Assembly: GCA_035048485.1 (NCBI GenBank)
Contig: CM068585.1
Location: 18,160,501 to 18,224,500, forward strand
From: Pteria penguin
Taxonomy: Eukaryota > Mollusca > Bivalvia > Pterioida > Pteriidae
DNA length: 64,000 nt
Direction: 5' to 3'
The notes under the pieces were generated by a model, which made no database searches, was not told where the DNA came from, and worked only from the letters and a program-made list of their open reading frames with translations. The position numbers were made by a program, and so were the translations under genes. Shown piece by piece: positions 12,331-26,210 of this stretch (the first letter of the stretch is position 1; every line of letters begins with the position of its first letter).

Positions 12331-12754
12331 CGAATGGAATATCGATTATCTTGGTACACATATACCTATTTTTATTAAAACTCAATGGCACGGCATTATG
12401 TTCAAATTTCGTATACGTACAGCTCTATTTTCTAATGATAATTCAATGTCAGTGATATAACTAGAAGCCAATATTACATAGAGCTGACCAATGATAAATG
12501 AATGAGTGTCTAAGGCAAATTCCCTCTTATAGTTATTGTGGCGCATTGCTGTGTATGACACAGTGACATAGCATGACATTTACTATAGAATTTTACATTG
12601 TTATAACACTTACCTCCTTTGCAGTGCGGCGCTTGTAACAAATTCTCTGTGTACGGTTTTGACTTAAGTGTTTATACCCCTCTTCTGAACACAGTGATGG
12701 TCTACTGCATTTCAAGATGCAGTGTTAAAATGTTTTGTTTCTCCTGTTTTGGCT

Positions 12755-12905
12755 TCATGGAGGGGGTTGCCAGCCAAATAGAAGACACTTACTACTCCTG
12801 GATATCTAGTCTTATATGTCAGGAGACGCTTCCTACTCCTGGACACCTGGTCTCACCGCTGACAGGAGACGCTGACTCCTCTCGGACATCTGAGGCTAGT
12901 TCCTC
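12755..12905. repeat. R1-core tandem copies, first block
   Basis: About three diverged head-to-tail copies of the R1 core in minus orientation (CAGGAGACGCTTCC, then CTCCTGGACACCTGGTCTCA). The block is interrupted by the inverted-repeat element at 12906 and resumes at 13125. Confidence 0.7.
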
Positions 12906-13120
12906 GAAATTTTAACCACTAGTTAAGTTAAGCAATGGTTAAATTTTACTTGCCTGCATCTTTGAAATGAGAAGTCTTTAAGTTGATATATGTACTTATC
13001 TACAGTATATGAAACCAGACTTGTACTGTAATTTAAATATTTACACAATATCTTATGAATTTAATTAATTATATCTGAAACATTAACCAACGGTTAACGT
13101 AACTAGTGGTTAAAGTTTCA
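12906..13120. mobile_element. MITE-like element with terminal inverted repeats
   Basis: The left end (12906-12941, with TTTTAACCACTAGTTAAG) matches the reverse complement of the right end (13083-13120) over about 35 bp with a few differences. The interior is about 140 bp of AT-rich sequence with no coding potential. It splits the R1-core array. A target duplication was not resolved. Confidence 0.6.
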
Positions 13121-13124
13121 AACA

Positions 13125-13500
13125 TCTGGCCCTGGTATCACCTCTGACAGGAGACGCTTACTCCCCTGAGCACCTGGTTTCATTTTTGACAGGAGACACT
13201 CCCCCTCGTCATCTGGTTTCATCTCTGACAGGAGATGCTTACCCCTCACAGGCACCTGGTCTTACCTCTGACAGGAGACGCTTTTTAATCCAGGACACCT
13301 GTACTCACCCAAGACAGGAGACTCTCCTCTCAGCACCTGGTCTCAACTCTGACAGAAGACACTTATTCCTCCCGTACACCTGGTCTAACCTCTGACAGGA
13401 GACGCTTACTCCTCTTGGCATCTGGTCTTACCTCTGACAGGAGGAGACGTTTACTCCTCTCGGACTTGGTCTTACCTCTGATGTTCCACAGGTGTTCATG
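13125..13500. repeat. R1-core minisatellite, unit about 40-45 bp
   Basis: About eight copies of a unit reading ACAGGAGACGCTTACTCC, then CGGCACCTGGTCTTACCTCTG-like sequence. This unit is the core of repeat R1 in reverse orientation. The array ends in ordinary R1 flank (TGTTCATGAATGTCC), so a single R1 copy seems to have expanded internally. Confidence 0.8.
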
Positions 13501-13744
13501 AATGTCCATCCAGGAACATTTTATAGTGAACTTAAATGTCAAATAAGTTAATATGGATGAGGGGACATTTGATTTGCGCAATGCCATCGGGAAGTAAATT
13601 AGCATACGCTTGCCTTGAAGTTATGTCAATCTCTGGTACTTCAAGTCTTTGTTTTCAGTATTAGCATTAAATCAGAGTTTTACAAACAGTGGTTTAAGAT
13701 AATGTTTCAAAACTGCTTTACTATCTTAATGTGTAGTACAATCG

Positions 13745-13830
13745 ATTTAAGTGGACTCGAGGTAGTGCAGTCGATACCGTGATTTGGACGCTAGCCGAAA
13801 GGTCCCAGTTTAACCTGTAGACTTACTGTC
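13745..13830 (+). repeat. Possible tRNA-derived SINE head
   Basis: The stretch GAGGTAGTGCAGTCGATA followed about 35 bp on by AAAGGTCCCAGTTTAACC resembles a degenerate Pol III A box and B box. No tRNA fold is conserved. Confidence 0.3.
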
Positions 13831-14394
13831 TTTCGAATGAAAATAGATAAAATAATAGTAATAATAACAGAAAAAACCGAGGTTGCCATAGTTAAGTTCA
13901 GGCGTATTATTTACAAAGAAACTAACGTCTAAGTGTAAGACTTAAGACCCTGCGTGTGCATTAATTTTAAGAATAAGTCAACGGTTTCTATGCAATTAGT
14001 ATATCAAGCATACTACTCAGAGAAACTTTCAATTCATTCTTAGAATTAGGACACATGCTATTATAGGTCTCATAATCTTACACGTAGACTTAAGTTTCTT
14101 TGTGAATACATATACAGGGGACTTAGGTTATATCAGAAAACGCCCTCTGTTGGGAATTTTTATGGAAGAAGTTACAGCTGTATAATTAAATACATTAATG
14201 AGAAAAAGGTGAATTACCAAGATTTTCAACACACGAAAAACTTGCCTTACATAAGCATGTGGAAAGTATCTGACTGCTACAAGCACAAACATGTAAGTGA
14301 AAGAATCTTTCTTTGACTATAACCATTCACTATTCACGATGTTGTTTGTTTGATTCTTGTTTACATCACACCAAGATTTTTGTACTTATAGCGT

Positions 14395-14525
14395 ACCACA
14401 CGAACCTCGGTGTTTCTGCCTCATTCAAGACGGGACACCGACATACCACCGACGGGACATGAATCCAGGACCTGTAAGCCACGAGTTAGACACATTGCCG
14501 ATAGAGACTCGCGGACTCACTGTTC
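14395..14525 (-). repeat. Possible tRNA-derived SINE fragment
   Basis: Read on the minus strand, GTCTAACTCGTGGCTTAC followed by GGTCCTGGATTCATGTCCC resembles a tRNA-like internal promoter. Both boxes are degenerate. Confidence 0.35.
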
Positions 14526-14817
14526 AAAGTAAAACAATCAAGAATTATACAATACACTGTTACATCATCGCTTACCTTAATGAGACGAACACTAACGGTT
14601 TGAATCTACTGAGTAAAGATTTATAACTACCGTGACTGCTAGAATTTAACACCTTATCCAAACACTTACTTCGCTCGACGCGAGATCTACATGTGAAATA
14701 ATAGTATGTAGGTCACAGTGAAAGATCGATTTCTATTTTTACTACCATTTTACCAGGTAATCCCGATGTTTAAATATAGAGTGTTCTAAATCTAGCACCA
14801 GTATATATATATATATG

Positions 14818-16086
<1,269 letters not shown>

Positions 16087-16602
16087 AATAATTATTACTA
16101 TTATATACAATTACAATGCAGCATACAAAATATATACAAACAACAATGACAAAAATATCATTCATATTCCATTCACTCAATAAGAATTAAGTAATGCATA
16201 CATGAAACATGAGCATACAACCAAGATATGTTTCATATCAACAATTATCAGTTAAAATACTGAAAATTATACTTATATACATGTATTAAATACACGTTAA
16301 CTCATTATATTAAAGTAAACAATAACTATGGTACGATGCGTTATTAACTCAGTCATATATTCATAATTAATGATATATATATTTATGATATTATACGAAT
16401 CCCGATGTTTAAATATAGAGTGTTTTAAATTTAGCACCAATATATTGTATGTATCTGGGGTTGTTTTACAAATACTTTTGTAGAAATATAATGGAAAGAT
16501 TATTATATATCATTTGGACAGAAAAAAAGATAAGATAAGCAACAATATTAGACTGTCCAGAATAATGAAAATAAGACGCCGTAACTCACCGTAACAACAG
16601 AA

Positions 16603-17078
16603 TAATCAAAGGACGTACATTTAAAAATTTATAAATAATCCTCTATGTAAAGAACAAGGGTCAACAGATATCGCATATTGAGAGGTCATAAAAATATAAA
16701 CACGTAAGGTATTTGTAAAACACATAATGATATAAAAATATATGCGACATCAACATAATAAACTGTGCTCTGCCAGTCTGAAAGCGAGCTAAGATCCTAG
16801 ATCTGTAGGAGTTCCTACTAACAGTCAGAGGGGACGAGGTTCAGGACCATGTCTCCTCTAAAAGAAGTTTGGACAAGGCCCGTCATACAGTACCCACCGC
16901 CCTATTAGTCAGCGTGCAACGTTCAAGTAAAAGTATGCATAAGGATGTAGAGGGGCCTAATACAAGACCTTTAGTCTTTTTGATGATCCCAATGTCATAT
17001 TGTCTATTTAGAAGACGTTTGATTATTTTATTACATGATAAAATAACGTTATCGGAGCCTTTTACTTTCCTTAGTTTA
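16603..17078 (-). pseudogene. Naiad lineage-2 fragment, C-terminus and 3' tail
   Basis: Minus-strand copy of the same C-terminal end and tail found at 1-453 and, on the plus strand, at 28560-29055. It is 5'-truncated at a short TA run next to the perfect hairpin at 17096. Confidence 0.8.
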
Positions 17079-17095
17079 TATATATATATATAGAT

Positions 17096-17141
17096 AACTG
17101 ATCCGATATGCTAGAAAAAATTCTAGCATATCGGATCAGTT
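17096..17141. repeat. Perfect 21-bp hairpin with a 4-nt loop
   Basis: Arm 17096-17116 (AACTGATCCGATATGCTAGA plus A) is the exact reverse complement of 17121-17141, with AAAA between. The right arm belongs to a Naiad coding segment reading QLIRYAR on the minus strand; the left arm is the same segment turned back. It marks the junction between two Naiad fragments. Confidence 0.95.
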
Positions 17142-17770
17142 GAAACACATAAACACCATATGCAAGTAATAAAGGAATGTTACTACAAGTGTGTGAAAAG
17201 TTAACAATAGAAAAATTAAAGTCGCCTCTTTTTCATATAGTGAAGAACTTAGATTACCATCTTTGTCAATCTTTATAAGATCTAAATACGAAGCGCAAGA
17301 ACTGGATTCTGTTGTATCTTTAATTTCGAGTTCTTTGGAATATATTGTGTTCATCATTAAAAGACAATACATGAACAATATATCAGAATGTGCAATTGCA
17401 CTTCATCGCCAATTGTGTGGGGGGTTTTTTTTACATAAAATCTCTTATATAAAGTCAGCTTCGTAGGAATAAATGTAGAATAAATGCAGAAATCGGTCAA
17501 CAAAGGTGCAAAATTAGTGCCCATGGGAATGCCGACAGTTTGTTGGAATAGTTTGTTACCAGATACAACATATGCATTGTTTATTAGAAATCCCACCATG
17601 TTTTAATGTCCACTTTAGTGTATTTCAATTTCGAATTGGTGCCTTTTTCACAAATTTGTGTTTGGATAACACAAAACTATGTACTAGAATCTTCTAGAAC
17701 ATTTCTTTGTTACTTATCAATAATTCTAAATATTCTGCTTTTCAATTTGTCATGAAGGATAGTTGTGTAA
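17121..17770 (-). pseudogene. Naiad-type RT fragment of a diverged lineage
   Basis: The minus strand encodes VGIPMGTNFAPLL (RT palm) at about 17555-17515, a SYLDLIKIDKDGNLSSSLY-like segment, and YGVYVFQLIRYAR at the 3' break. Frames shift several times. Its differences from lineages 1 and 2 suggest a separate family. Its 3' end is cut at the hairpin. Confidence 0.7.
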
Positions 17771-18790
17771 AGTGTCGTAAATCGTGAGAGTTAACCATAG
17801 ACAAATTCACATTCTGAGATTTCAAGTTTTCTAAAAGGAGTTTTTAATTTTTAATATACAATGCTGATTGAAACAGTTCTATAAAGGAGTAAATTGGGGT
17901 ACTTCTGAGGTTTTTCCTTTCCTTTTTTTAGCTATTGATAAAATATTTCTCTGTTTCAGATGTCTTTGTGCTTTCTTTCCTCACTTGACACTTGCTTTGT
18001 TTCATTTTTTCACTCTCTCATCATTACATCTTTTGTTTTTCTTTTCGAAATGATATCCTGTGAGGTAGACCATGCTTTACTGACAATTTTAAATTCACAC
18101 ATGTTCAGAAGTTTATTTTGTATAATTCTGAAATTACGTTTGGACTTCTATCATTGAAGTTTAAAAAGGCATAAATATACATGTACGTTTTATTGATATT
18201 CTGAATTTGTCTGCAAAGAAGTTGTCAGCCCTTCCAAAAGCTTTTGGATTCCACGAAATGAATTGGGGTCATTTTGCTTTTTTAACCGACAAAAGTTTGA
18301 ACAATGTATGTAGTATGAAATTTGATGTTGTCGACCTTTCCACCTCTGTACCATTTACATCCACAACAAACAAAGGCTTAAAAGGTGTTATTTTGTGGAA
18401 ATAATCAAAACTTGGAAGATGGCAATTTAGACCTATCCGACTGTACATAGAAAAGAATGTGATCATCGACATTAGCTGCTGTATCGGCAAATGGATATGG
18501 AACTAGATCTCATTTCGAGAAAAAGAGAGAGTATATTGGAATGGATAGGGGACACATTCGTTACTTCCTGAATGAACGGCCTTGGAGAAGAGACCAGCGG
18601 AACGTAGAGAGTCAGCGTTGCGACGAGGAACACGACATCGTGTACAGGTTTTAAATTTAATTTTGGCGTGGGTTGTACTATGTGTTATGAATTGGACAAA
18701 ACTATAGCATTACATCCAGTCACAGGTCAGCCTAAGCCATCTATCTCGGAGAAAAGATAAGATACCCTGAGGTATATAGATTGTTAGTGG
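17771..18790. other. No gene assigned; minus-strand frames of unknown origin
   Basis: The minus strand has broken open frames near 18660-18270, one with CTRCRVPRRNADSLR, but no domain is recognised with confidence. It could be the upstream part of the diverged Naiad or another repeat. Confidence 0.3.
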
Positions 18791-18809
18791 TAACATGAGT
18801 ACTTACAAT

Positions 18810-18880
18810 GCCCAATACGAAAGGTCAGGTGACTATGGCACTCGCAACATTGTACCATAGCGGATATTCACAGATATTCG
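18810..18880 (+). repeat. Dispersed repeat R1, short diverged piece
   Basis: Matches the start of R1 (CAATACGAAAGGTCAG, then GACTATGGCACT and TTGTACCATAG) with several changes, and breaks off after about 70 bp. Confidence 0.55.
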
Positions 18881-18965
18881 AGATAAAAGAACATGAAACC
18901 AACAATGAATTATTCAATTTTATGAATGATCTTGATTAACTGACTCGTCTGGATTATAGATTCTA

Positions 18966-19765
18966 GAAAGTGATCGACGAACACTTGCTTTCAATTAATA
19001 ATCCTTCATTCGCGGATTACCTTAGCATCATCTATCCAAGTGAACTTGAGGTCCAAGAAACCACAGAAAGTAGTAATTCTACTTCGTATTTAGATATTAT
19101 GTTGTCTTTCGACATTAATGTTCAATTGAACACCTCACTCTATGACAAACGTGACGATTTCAATTTCGCTATCACAAAATTTCCTTTCATAAGTAGCAAC
19201 ATTCCACCATCGCCCGCATACGGCGTATTCATATCTCAGTTAATACGTTATTCCAGAGCATGTTCAAATTACAGTGACTTTGTTCTGAGGGCTACGCGAC
19301 TTTCAGTTAAGCTGCTCAACCAGGGTTATATATGTGCTAGACTAGCAACGTCACTGAGGAAATTCTATGATCGTTACGAGACTCTTATTACTCCATATGA
19401 TATCTCGTTATCCAGACTTTTAAATGATATTCTGGACTGAGACCGATTCCGATCATTTTACACAGATTTGACACCTTCTATACTAGAAGGTTACCTACTT
19501 CGACTTCTCCATATATAAATACATATGGAATTTACACGATCTGACTCTTTCTACTGGGTATATGTGACAGGTGTTGCTAGCAAGCAGGAGATGCTCACTC
19601 TCCCCGGGCACCTGATCTCACTCCATCACAGGGGTTCACATATGCTCTTTAAGTAGACATATTTTGTTATTTTCCATTTGTTTTTCATTTTCACTGATTT
19701 TGTATGTCCTCTGGTTTTATGATTTTTGGACTTGTGCTTTGGATTTATCCATCATCTTTACATCT
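18966..19765 (+). pseudogene. Naiad lineage-1 C-terminal fragment with 3' tail
   Basis: The frame at 18970-19440 starts next to the RT catalytic YxDD position (here changed) and carries SINNPSFADYLSIIYPSE, YDKRDDFNFAITKFPF, YGVFISQLIRYSRACSNY and the ending LSRLLNDILD. The tail follows, including the shared core at about 19568-19636, and ends at TTATCCATCATCTTTACA. The copies at 20700 and 38211 are very similar, so insertion was recent in relative terms. It is severely 5'-truncated and cannot move on its own. Confidence 0.85.
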
Positions 19766-20698
19766 CGCACTCTTCACTACAAAGCTTGCAATCACAATAT
19801 GTACTATGACTTTACTTCTCTATTCTCTACAGTATAAAACAGAGGATGTTTCCTATCATCCATAGGTCGTGACAAAAGATTTTGGAATATGATAACTAAA
19901 ATTAATGCCACAAACACGATTGGATATCTTCCCGCCTGTTACGAAAATGGAGGAAAGGGCACTTCTTGGCACATGGTGTATTCCTGGAGTTCTCCAGGTT
20001 TTGAACAATGCATATTAATTGATCAAGATCCACGAAATATAAAACAAAAGTCTGCAACTATCGACTTCGACATCATTTAAAGAATTCTTGTCTTCGATCA
20101 AAAGTAAAACAAAAATTTCCTCCTGGAGAAATTTGGACAACGTTCCAAAATTCCAATTTTAAATGCAATTACATGGATTTTGCCAGCAGACCTCATACCT
20201 AATGCAAGTCGTCAAATATTTTCACATCATTTGTAACAATCTACATCTATTAAAACATCAATAAAACGATAACTGTATTCGGACCGACTATAGTGACAAT
20301 ATTTCCTTGCAATTTTCACGACGTGCTTGGCGGTTTTTAGCTGAACAACATAATTGAGCCTTTATAACTCAAAATGCTGTATCACGGCAGACACCTTCAT
20401 TTTTATTTATGACCTGCATCTAATACTTATGTCAGTTTGTTGATAGATGCCTATATTTCGCTTATAGAACTTTATCTCTAAAAACGCTGCGAAAGGTAAC
20501 AATTATTTAAAAGAGTGGAAAATGAACATTTTCAATGACATACCTTTCTTTCTCATTATAAAACATCTTAATATCGATGACGTTACATTTAATGACATCC
20601 ACCGACATGCACGTTGTCATTGACACGATTACCTATTGAACTGATTAAAGATGGTGGTTTGGTTTAGTACCGCCTTTCAGTTTTAATGGATATTATCA
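19766..20698. other. No feature recognised
   Basis: AT-rich spacer between two lineage-1 Naiad fragments. A 63-codon frame at 19889-20080 matches no known domain. Confidence 0.4.
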
Positions 20699-20699
20699 A

Positions 20700-21478
20700 T
20701 TAATCAATTAATAATCCTTCATTCGCGGATTACCTTAGCATCATCTATCCAAGTGAACTGGAGGTCAAAGAAACCACAGAAACTAGTAATTCTACTTCGT
20801 ATTTAGATATTATGTTGTCTTTCGACATTAATGGTCAATTGAACACCTCACTCTATGACAAACGTGACGATTTCAATTTCGCTATCACAAACTTTCCTTT
20901 CATAAGTAGCAACATTCCATCATCGCCCGCATACGGCGTATTCATATCTCAGTTAATACGTTATTCCAGAGCATGTTCAAATTACAATGACTTTGTTCTC
21001 AGGGCTAGGCGACTTTCAGTTAAGCTGCTCAACCAGGGTTATATATGTGCTAGACTAGCATCGTCACTGAGGAAGTTCTACGGTCGTTACGAGACTCTTA
21101 TTACTCCATATGATATCTCGTTATCCAGACTTTTAAATGATATTCTGGACTGAGACTGATTCCGATCACTTTACACAGATTTGACACCTTCTATACTAGA
21201 AGTTACCTACTTCGACTTTTCCATATATAGATACATATGGAATTCACACGATTTGACTCTTTCTACGGGGTATATGTGACGGGTGTTGCTAGCAAGCAGG
21301 AGATGCTCACTCTCCCCGGGCACCTGATCTCACTCCATCACAGGGGTTCACATATGCTCTTCAAGTAGACATATTTTGTTATTTTCCATTTGTTTTTCAT
21401 TTTCACTGATTTTGTATGTCCTATGGTTTCATGATTTTTGGACTTGTGGTTTGGATTTATCCATCATCTTTACACATC
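20700..21478 (+). pseudogene. Naiad lineage-1 C-terminal fragment with 3' tail, second copy
   Basis: Nearly identical to 18990-19765 but truncated about 20 bp further in, just after the YxDD box. It has the same LSRLLNDILD ending at 21153 and the same tail and core (about 21276-21345). Confidence 0.85.
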
Positions 21479-23285
21479 ATACAAATTCTCTTGAAAGATG
21501 GAGGATAAACCTTTTGTTCTAAATCTACATAAAATGTAATATTTCCCACCATTCATGTCAATAATGTTATCTTAAACCGGAAGTACATTACTCCGGGGAT
21601 TTCCAGTAAAGAATTCCCCTTACGAACTACACGGATTATCAAAGGTAAACATATATATTGATACCAAACTTTCTACTCAACAACATATGTTTTCTGATAG
21701 ATATTTCAAAATTATGGATAACACGAATGTTTACAGAGGTGTAGATGTTAATATTTGTAAAGTTTCCTTTTCTGAACTATCTATTTTTTATTCTTGGTCT
21801 AACCATATTATATATGTATTTGTTTGATTTTGCACCGTTTGCATGTTACTATTTAACCTGTATGACAGTTATCTGATCTCGGCATTATTCTTCAATGTGA
21901 TGATGCTACTCTGATATATATAAATGCCAGAGTGAGGCATATGATAAACGCCCAGAGCCAAATTCATCTCTGAACTGGACTATATAATATTTCTGTGTTG
22001 TCTACCATGATTGAATTTATAAGTACCACGATAGATGTCCTAGTAACTGTTGTCTCCGTGTTTACAGCATCGTTATTGTCATGTTTTCATCATGTCTTAC
22101 GAGCACGAGAAAATTTTATAGTATTTTTTTGCCATTGTATAATGTGGCCTCGTCATTTTCAATACTTTGTAAATCATGCAAAAATGTATAGAATTGAAAT
22201 ATTTTTGTCTCTTATTTAGGTATTCCTTTTTGTTGTTGCCTATTTATTTGATCTGAAATTTTCAGGGGTTCAGAAAGGGGCGGGGGCTGGCAAATTTGGT
22301 CTAGTCAGATTATTTATTTTCAGATCTTGGAAAGATAGAATATTTATTTCCTTAATATCCTGGGACAGATTATCTATTTTCTTGACTTTCTCATCGCCAA
22401 TAAATACTTGTCAGAATTGCATACAAATATATGTCATAAACAAAACAAATGCTAATAAACCACACAAAAACAAAACAAAACTAAAAAAAGTATTTCATAA
22501 ATATTTTTGCTATATTTGATTTATTTCTTTAGCATTTTTAACTTTGTTTTCACTACTTCTGGATTGAACATGAGAAAATTTGGCAGATGTGAAGCAAAGA
22601 TATTCCTGTACAATTTTACATGTTTTAAATTTAAAAGAACCTAAAGACGAATGATCATCTACAAGCATTGTACAATAATATTGTGCAATGTTTTCTATGT
22701 CTCAGGTGAACAATACAGACCCACTTGGGACTCTTTTGAAAAATAACTGTTCAGAATTAAACGATCTAGAATGTTAATTATGATACACTAAATTGATCGC
22801 TCTCCACAAATACTTTGACTAATAGACATGATTTGAACATGTATTACATAAGATGATTTCATTTTTACAAGATCTATTGTTATTTAGGTGTTACATTGCG
22901 AGTGTTTTACAAAAATTAACGGTATAGGCAAATAACCTCTGAGAAATTGAGTTTCACCGCGAGGCGTTACTCGTTTAAACTGTGTTGAAACAGACTGAAA
23001 ACCTTGTACTTTGGCAACTGTGAAATGTATAAAGTCTTATATCTTTCCTATTCTTTGTACTACTATCATCATGAGACATATTTCGGTCATGTCTTGATAT
23101 TTAAGGCATTGTATCAAAACTTTGACGACTTTTCACTATAAGTCAAATGTCAAAGGCAATGCATTTCAAATCAACAGTAGCAGTTTCAATTTTCCAAGCA
23201 ATACTTTCACATCACTATAAATGCAGTTTCCAATTTCCAGCAACAATTCCACAAATTTTAAAGCTTCACTAACCGAACAAAATAC
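21479..23285. other. No gene recognised
   Basis: AT-rich region with scattered short frames. A G-rich spot at about 22275 (AGGGGCGGGGGCTGG) precedes a diverged repeat-like stretch to 22400. Nothing is assignable. Confidence 0.35.
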
Positions 23286-24050
23286 ATGGACCATGGTGTA
23301 AGACCAAAGATCCATATGGCATAACCCTGATCATCTGGTCCTGGGAGACTGTAACCAGAAGATATAGTTTTACCACAAAACGAAATAATAATTTATCTGA
23401 TATTGAGATTTTCCAAAAATAATTGAAGATCACCTGGTCCTGGGAGGCAGTACCAGATAACCAAGTGAAGCTTAGTGTGACCTTTTTCCTACTGATGAAT
23501 CCATGTAACTGTATGCGTATTTCATGTATTTTCTTATCCGGTATGGATATTCTCCAGTCAATTGTATCAAGACTAGTCCTAAGTATTTAAGTCTAGTGAA
23601 AGGGCCCTCATTTTTGTCAAGGGCCAATGGAAACTCCCAATTGACTGCAAACAGTGTCAAAAGCGTTCATTAACTGAAGACAATTTTCTAAATTACTGGC
23701 TATGAAAATAAAATCATCTAAATAGTGGTCTAAAGTGTTAAAACCAGATGTAATAACTGTTTGATGGCGCAGTGTATAAAACTTGAAAACTTTTAAAACA
23801 GGTTACGTGATAACCCATGGGTAAACATTTATCTATGTACAATTTTCCCAAATGGCTAAACCCTAGAAGGCACAAAATGCACTGGATCTACAGGCAAAAG
23901 TATAAAGGAAGACTTTATATCCTTTTTCCAAAGAAAGGCACCTCTCCCTATTTTCCCTATAATTTCAACAGTATTGTCAAAACTGGAGTAATTTACACTG
24001 CTTTCAATTTGGTCAGTAAAATGATTAATACTGAAACTTAGGGGAGCCAA
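23286..24050 (-). pseudogene. DIRS-like retrotransposon reverse-transcriptase fragment
   Basis: Minus-strand reading across several frames gives SSFDNTVEIIGKIGRGAFLW and KKDIKSSF (RT motif A region), CLPMGYHVTCF (motif B region), HYLDDFIFIA (catalytic LDD) and GPFTRLKYLGLVL (thumb-side LGL motif). This order and spacing fit DIRS/tyrosine-recombinase elements and not the Penelope RTs elsewhere in the window. Stops and frameshifts show it is dead, and no recombinase part was found nearby. Confidence 0.7.
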
Positions 24051-24795
24051 GAGATATGTAATGAGGCGCCATGTCCCTTGTTGTTTTTTTGGTTTTTGTT
24101 TTGGGTGGGATGTTCTTTCAGGCCAATGGGCGAAATTCGTAGATTGTGTCCCATTATTCGATCTTTACTTATTTCTACATTCGTAAAATTTTAAAGCTGA
24201 AAAGGATAAAACTTAGTTGAATTCAAATTCCAAGCATTTGTTTGAATATTTACACTGCTTTTTTAGACAGACATATTTGTAGTTAAGGTCATAACATGGG
24301 AGGGCTGGAGCGCTGTTTGATCTTAATTGCTTGAGATTTGACATATACGTTAATCAGAGCTCCCCGTCCACAGTACCCCAAGGTGTGGATAAGTTCAGAG
24401 CTTTGCGAACCATAACCTGTCCGCCTTGATGCTGCAATTTTTACTGTATCCAAGTGCTATAGTAAGCTCTGTATTTGATTGCGATGCTTCGTAATAAAAA
24501 TGCTCAAGAAAGTTATGAATGCTTTTATCCAAGTCTCAAATATCTGTTATTCGTTTAGTAGAAGTTTTGTTGTTCAACAATTCCCCATTTATAATCAAAA
24601 GCTTTTGACTTTTGCCTGAATGGTCCCTTGGTAAGCGTTCACCGAGGTCGTCTATGAATTCCCCAGTCCAAATTCTTTCTGTTTTTAGAAACGTGTGTGA
24701 GCCAATCTTGTTGCAAGCACTTAATAATGATATTGGAGATATAATTGCCCCTTCGATAAATATTTTAGATGGTGATAGATTTGTTTCGTTCAGTT
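24051..24795. other. No feature recognised
   Basis: AT-rich sequence. A short plus-strand frame at 24612-24806 has no clear domain. Confidence 0.35.
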
Positions 24796-24796
24796 A

Positions 24797-25805
24797 TAAA
24801 GACTGACCACTGCTAAGTATCTTATCTTCTTTTATACAGACGATGATATTCACTGACGCAATACGAATGGTTAGATTATAGATAAAACCATTCAGTAGTC
24901 CTTAAATCATCAAACCGAAAGAAAAACAGAAAAATACAATATCAAATAACCATAGACCATCTATTAAGGGGCATAAATGAGCCCAAAAAAGGGAGTGAGA
25001 TTAGATGGCCGGGAAAAGTAAGCATGTTTTGCTTGACAGAAACACCTTTCTCTTAAGTCCGGTAGAAATTGTCAAACCTGGTAAATAACGATGATAGTTG
25101 GAATAGGTCTCAACCCAGTATATCGTTCAACGTTCCGGATATGTTCGAGATGTCCTCTTTGGTTTGCTAAACTTGAAGTTCGCATGGACAGATAATGCTA
25201 AAACAATCCTTGAATGTATGATAAATAATTGAAAAAGAGTCATCTATTTGTGAAGCTGAACGAAAGAGTTAATGGCTTCTTCCATTTAAAGAATTGAGAT
25301 GAGTGATGTGAGAACACTGAGTATAGTGTCGAAAAATCGGATGACTTGATAGAGTGATTTTTATAATATTTGTTTTCAGAGCTTTTTGAGTTTTAGGATA
25401 GGATTCATATCTGGTCAGAGCTACTTCTAGCTTACATTACTTCACAATACTCTTGAAAGCCAGATTTAATTCTGATAGAAGTCTTGTGGATTAGATCGAA
25501 ACAAATTCGTGAAACGCTAAGAGAAACCAGCAATAAAACACGATTTTGTTTTGTGCATTTTAGGAATGCAATATAATGAAGGCAAATCTAAATGTAATAC
25601 ACGTGTGTTGATACCAGATATAGTGAGAACATATTTATGGTTGTCAATCACTTCTGAAATAGAAAATTTGTGAGAGCGCAAGATTAATATCCTGGAATCT
25701 TTTTCCTAATCATTCACCAACTGTCATAGTAATAATATTTTAACATGTAAACGTATAATTATTTTAAGTTTTATCTTCTGACGTTATGCTATATTAATCT
25801 TGGAG
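24797..25805 (-). pseudogene. Naiad lineage-3 fragment, first copy
   Basis: The minus strand carries QIDDSFSIIY at about 25256-25227, the RT catalytic IDD, followed by decayed coding and 3' sequence. The segment is collinear with 27113-28010 and clearly similar, apart from about 180 bp near the right end. At 25805 it meets a plus-strand lineage-2 tail. Confidence 0.7.
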
Positions 25806-26080
25806 AGGTTCTTTGACCCTTGTTCTTTACATGGAGGATTATTTATAAATTTTTAAATGTACGTCCTTTGATTGTTCTGCTGTTACGGTGAGTGGGAAGG
25901 TGGGCCCGTAAACCGGTTAACCACACCATTTGTTTGGCTTTTGTCATATTAAATGAACGTCCTAATCGGTATCGTAATTGCACTACAATCAAATATTTTT
26001 GTAATGTGTTATATGTTCTAGTATATTATTTATGTATTGTATAGCTCCATGGTGACTTCTGCCACATAACTGAGCCAGTG
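25806..26080 (+). repeat. Naiad lineage-2 3' tail
   Basis: Plus-strand match to 28990-29277, including GGTTAACCACACCATTTG and the terminal GTGACTCCTCTTTTTTTC. No coding part is attached upstream; it abuts an oppositely oriented lineage-3 fragment. Confidence 0.8.
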
Positions 26081-26205
26081 ACTCCTCTTTTTTTCTTTGA
26101 TGTGATAAAAGAACGCATCGATAATTTTACAATTAAACCCCATTTATTCAAACAGCCACATTATATACCAATCCAGTCTATAAAAAAGAAAATGGCTGAT
26201 TTACA
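26081..26205 (+). pseudogene. Naiad linker fragment directly after a lineage-2 tail
   Basis: The frame reads KERIDNFTIKPHLFKQP and SIKKKMADLH, matching the region between the CxC linker and RT in the copy at 35166-38210. Tail followed directly by internal coding sequence is the tandem pseudo-LTR arrangement described for Penelope-like elements. The fragment ends at a microsatellite. Confidence 0.75.
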
Positions 26206-26210
26206 TAATA

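Noticed and set aside
24612..24806. Plus-strand frame next to the lineage-3 Naiad as a gene
   Set aside because: No domain recognised and no phase-compatible exon nearby. Left as unassigned sequence.
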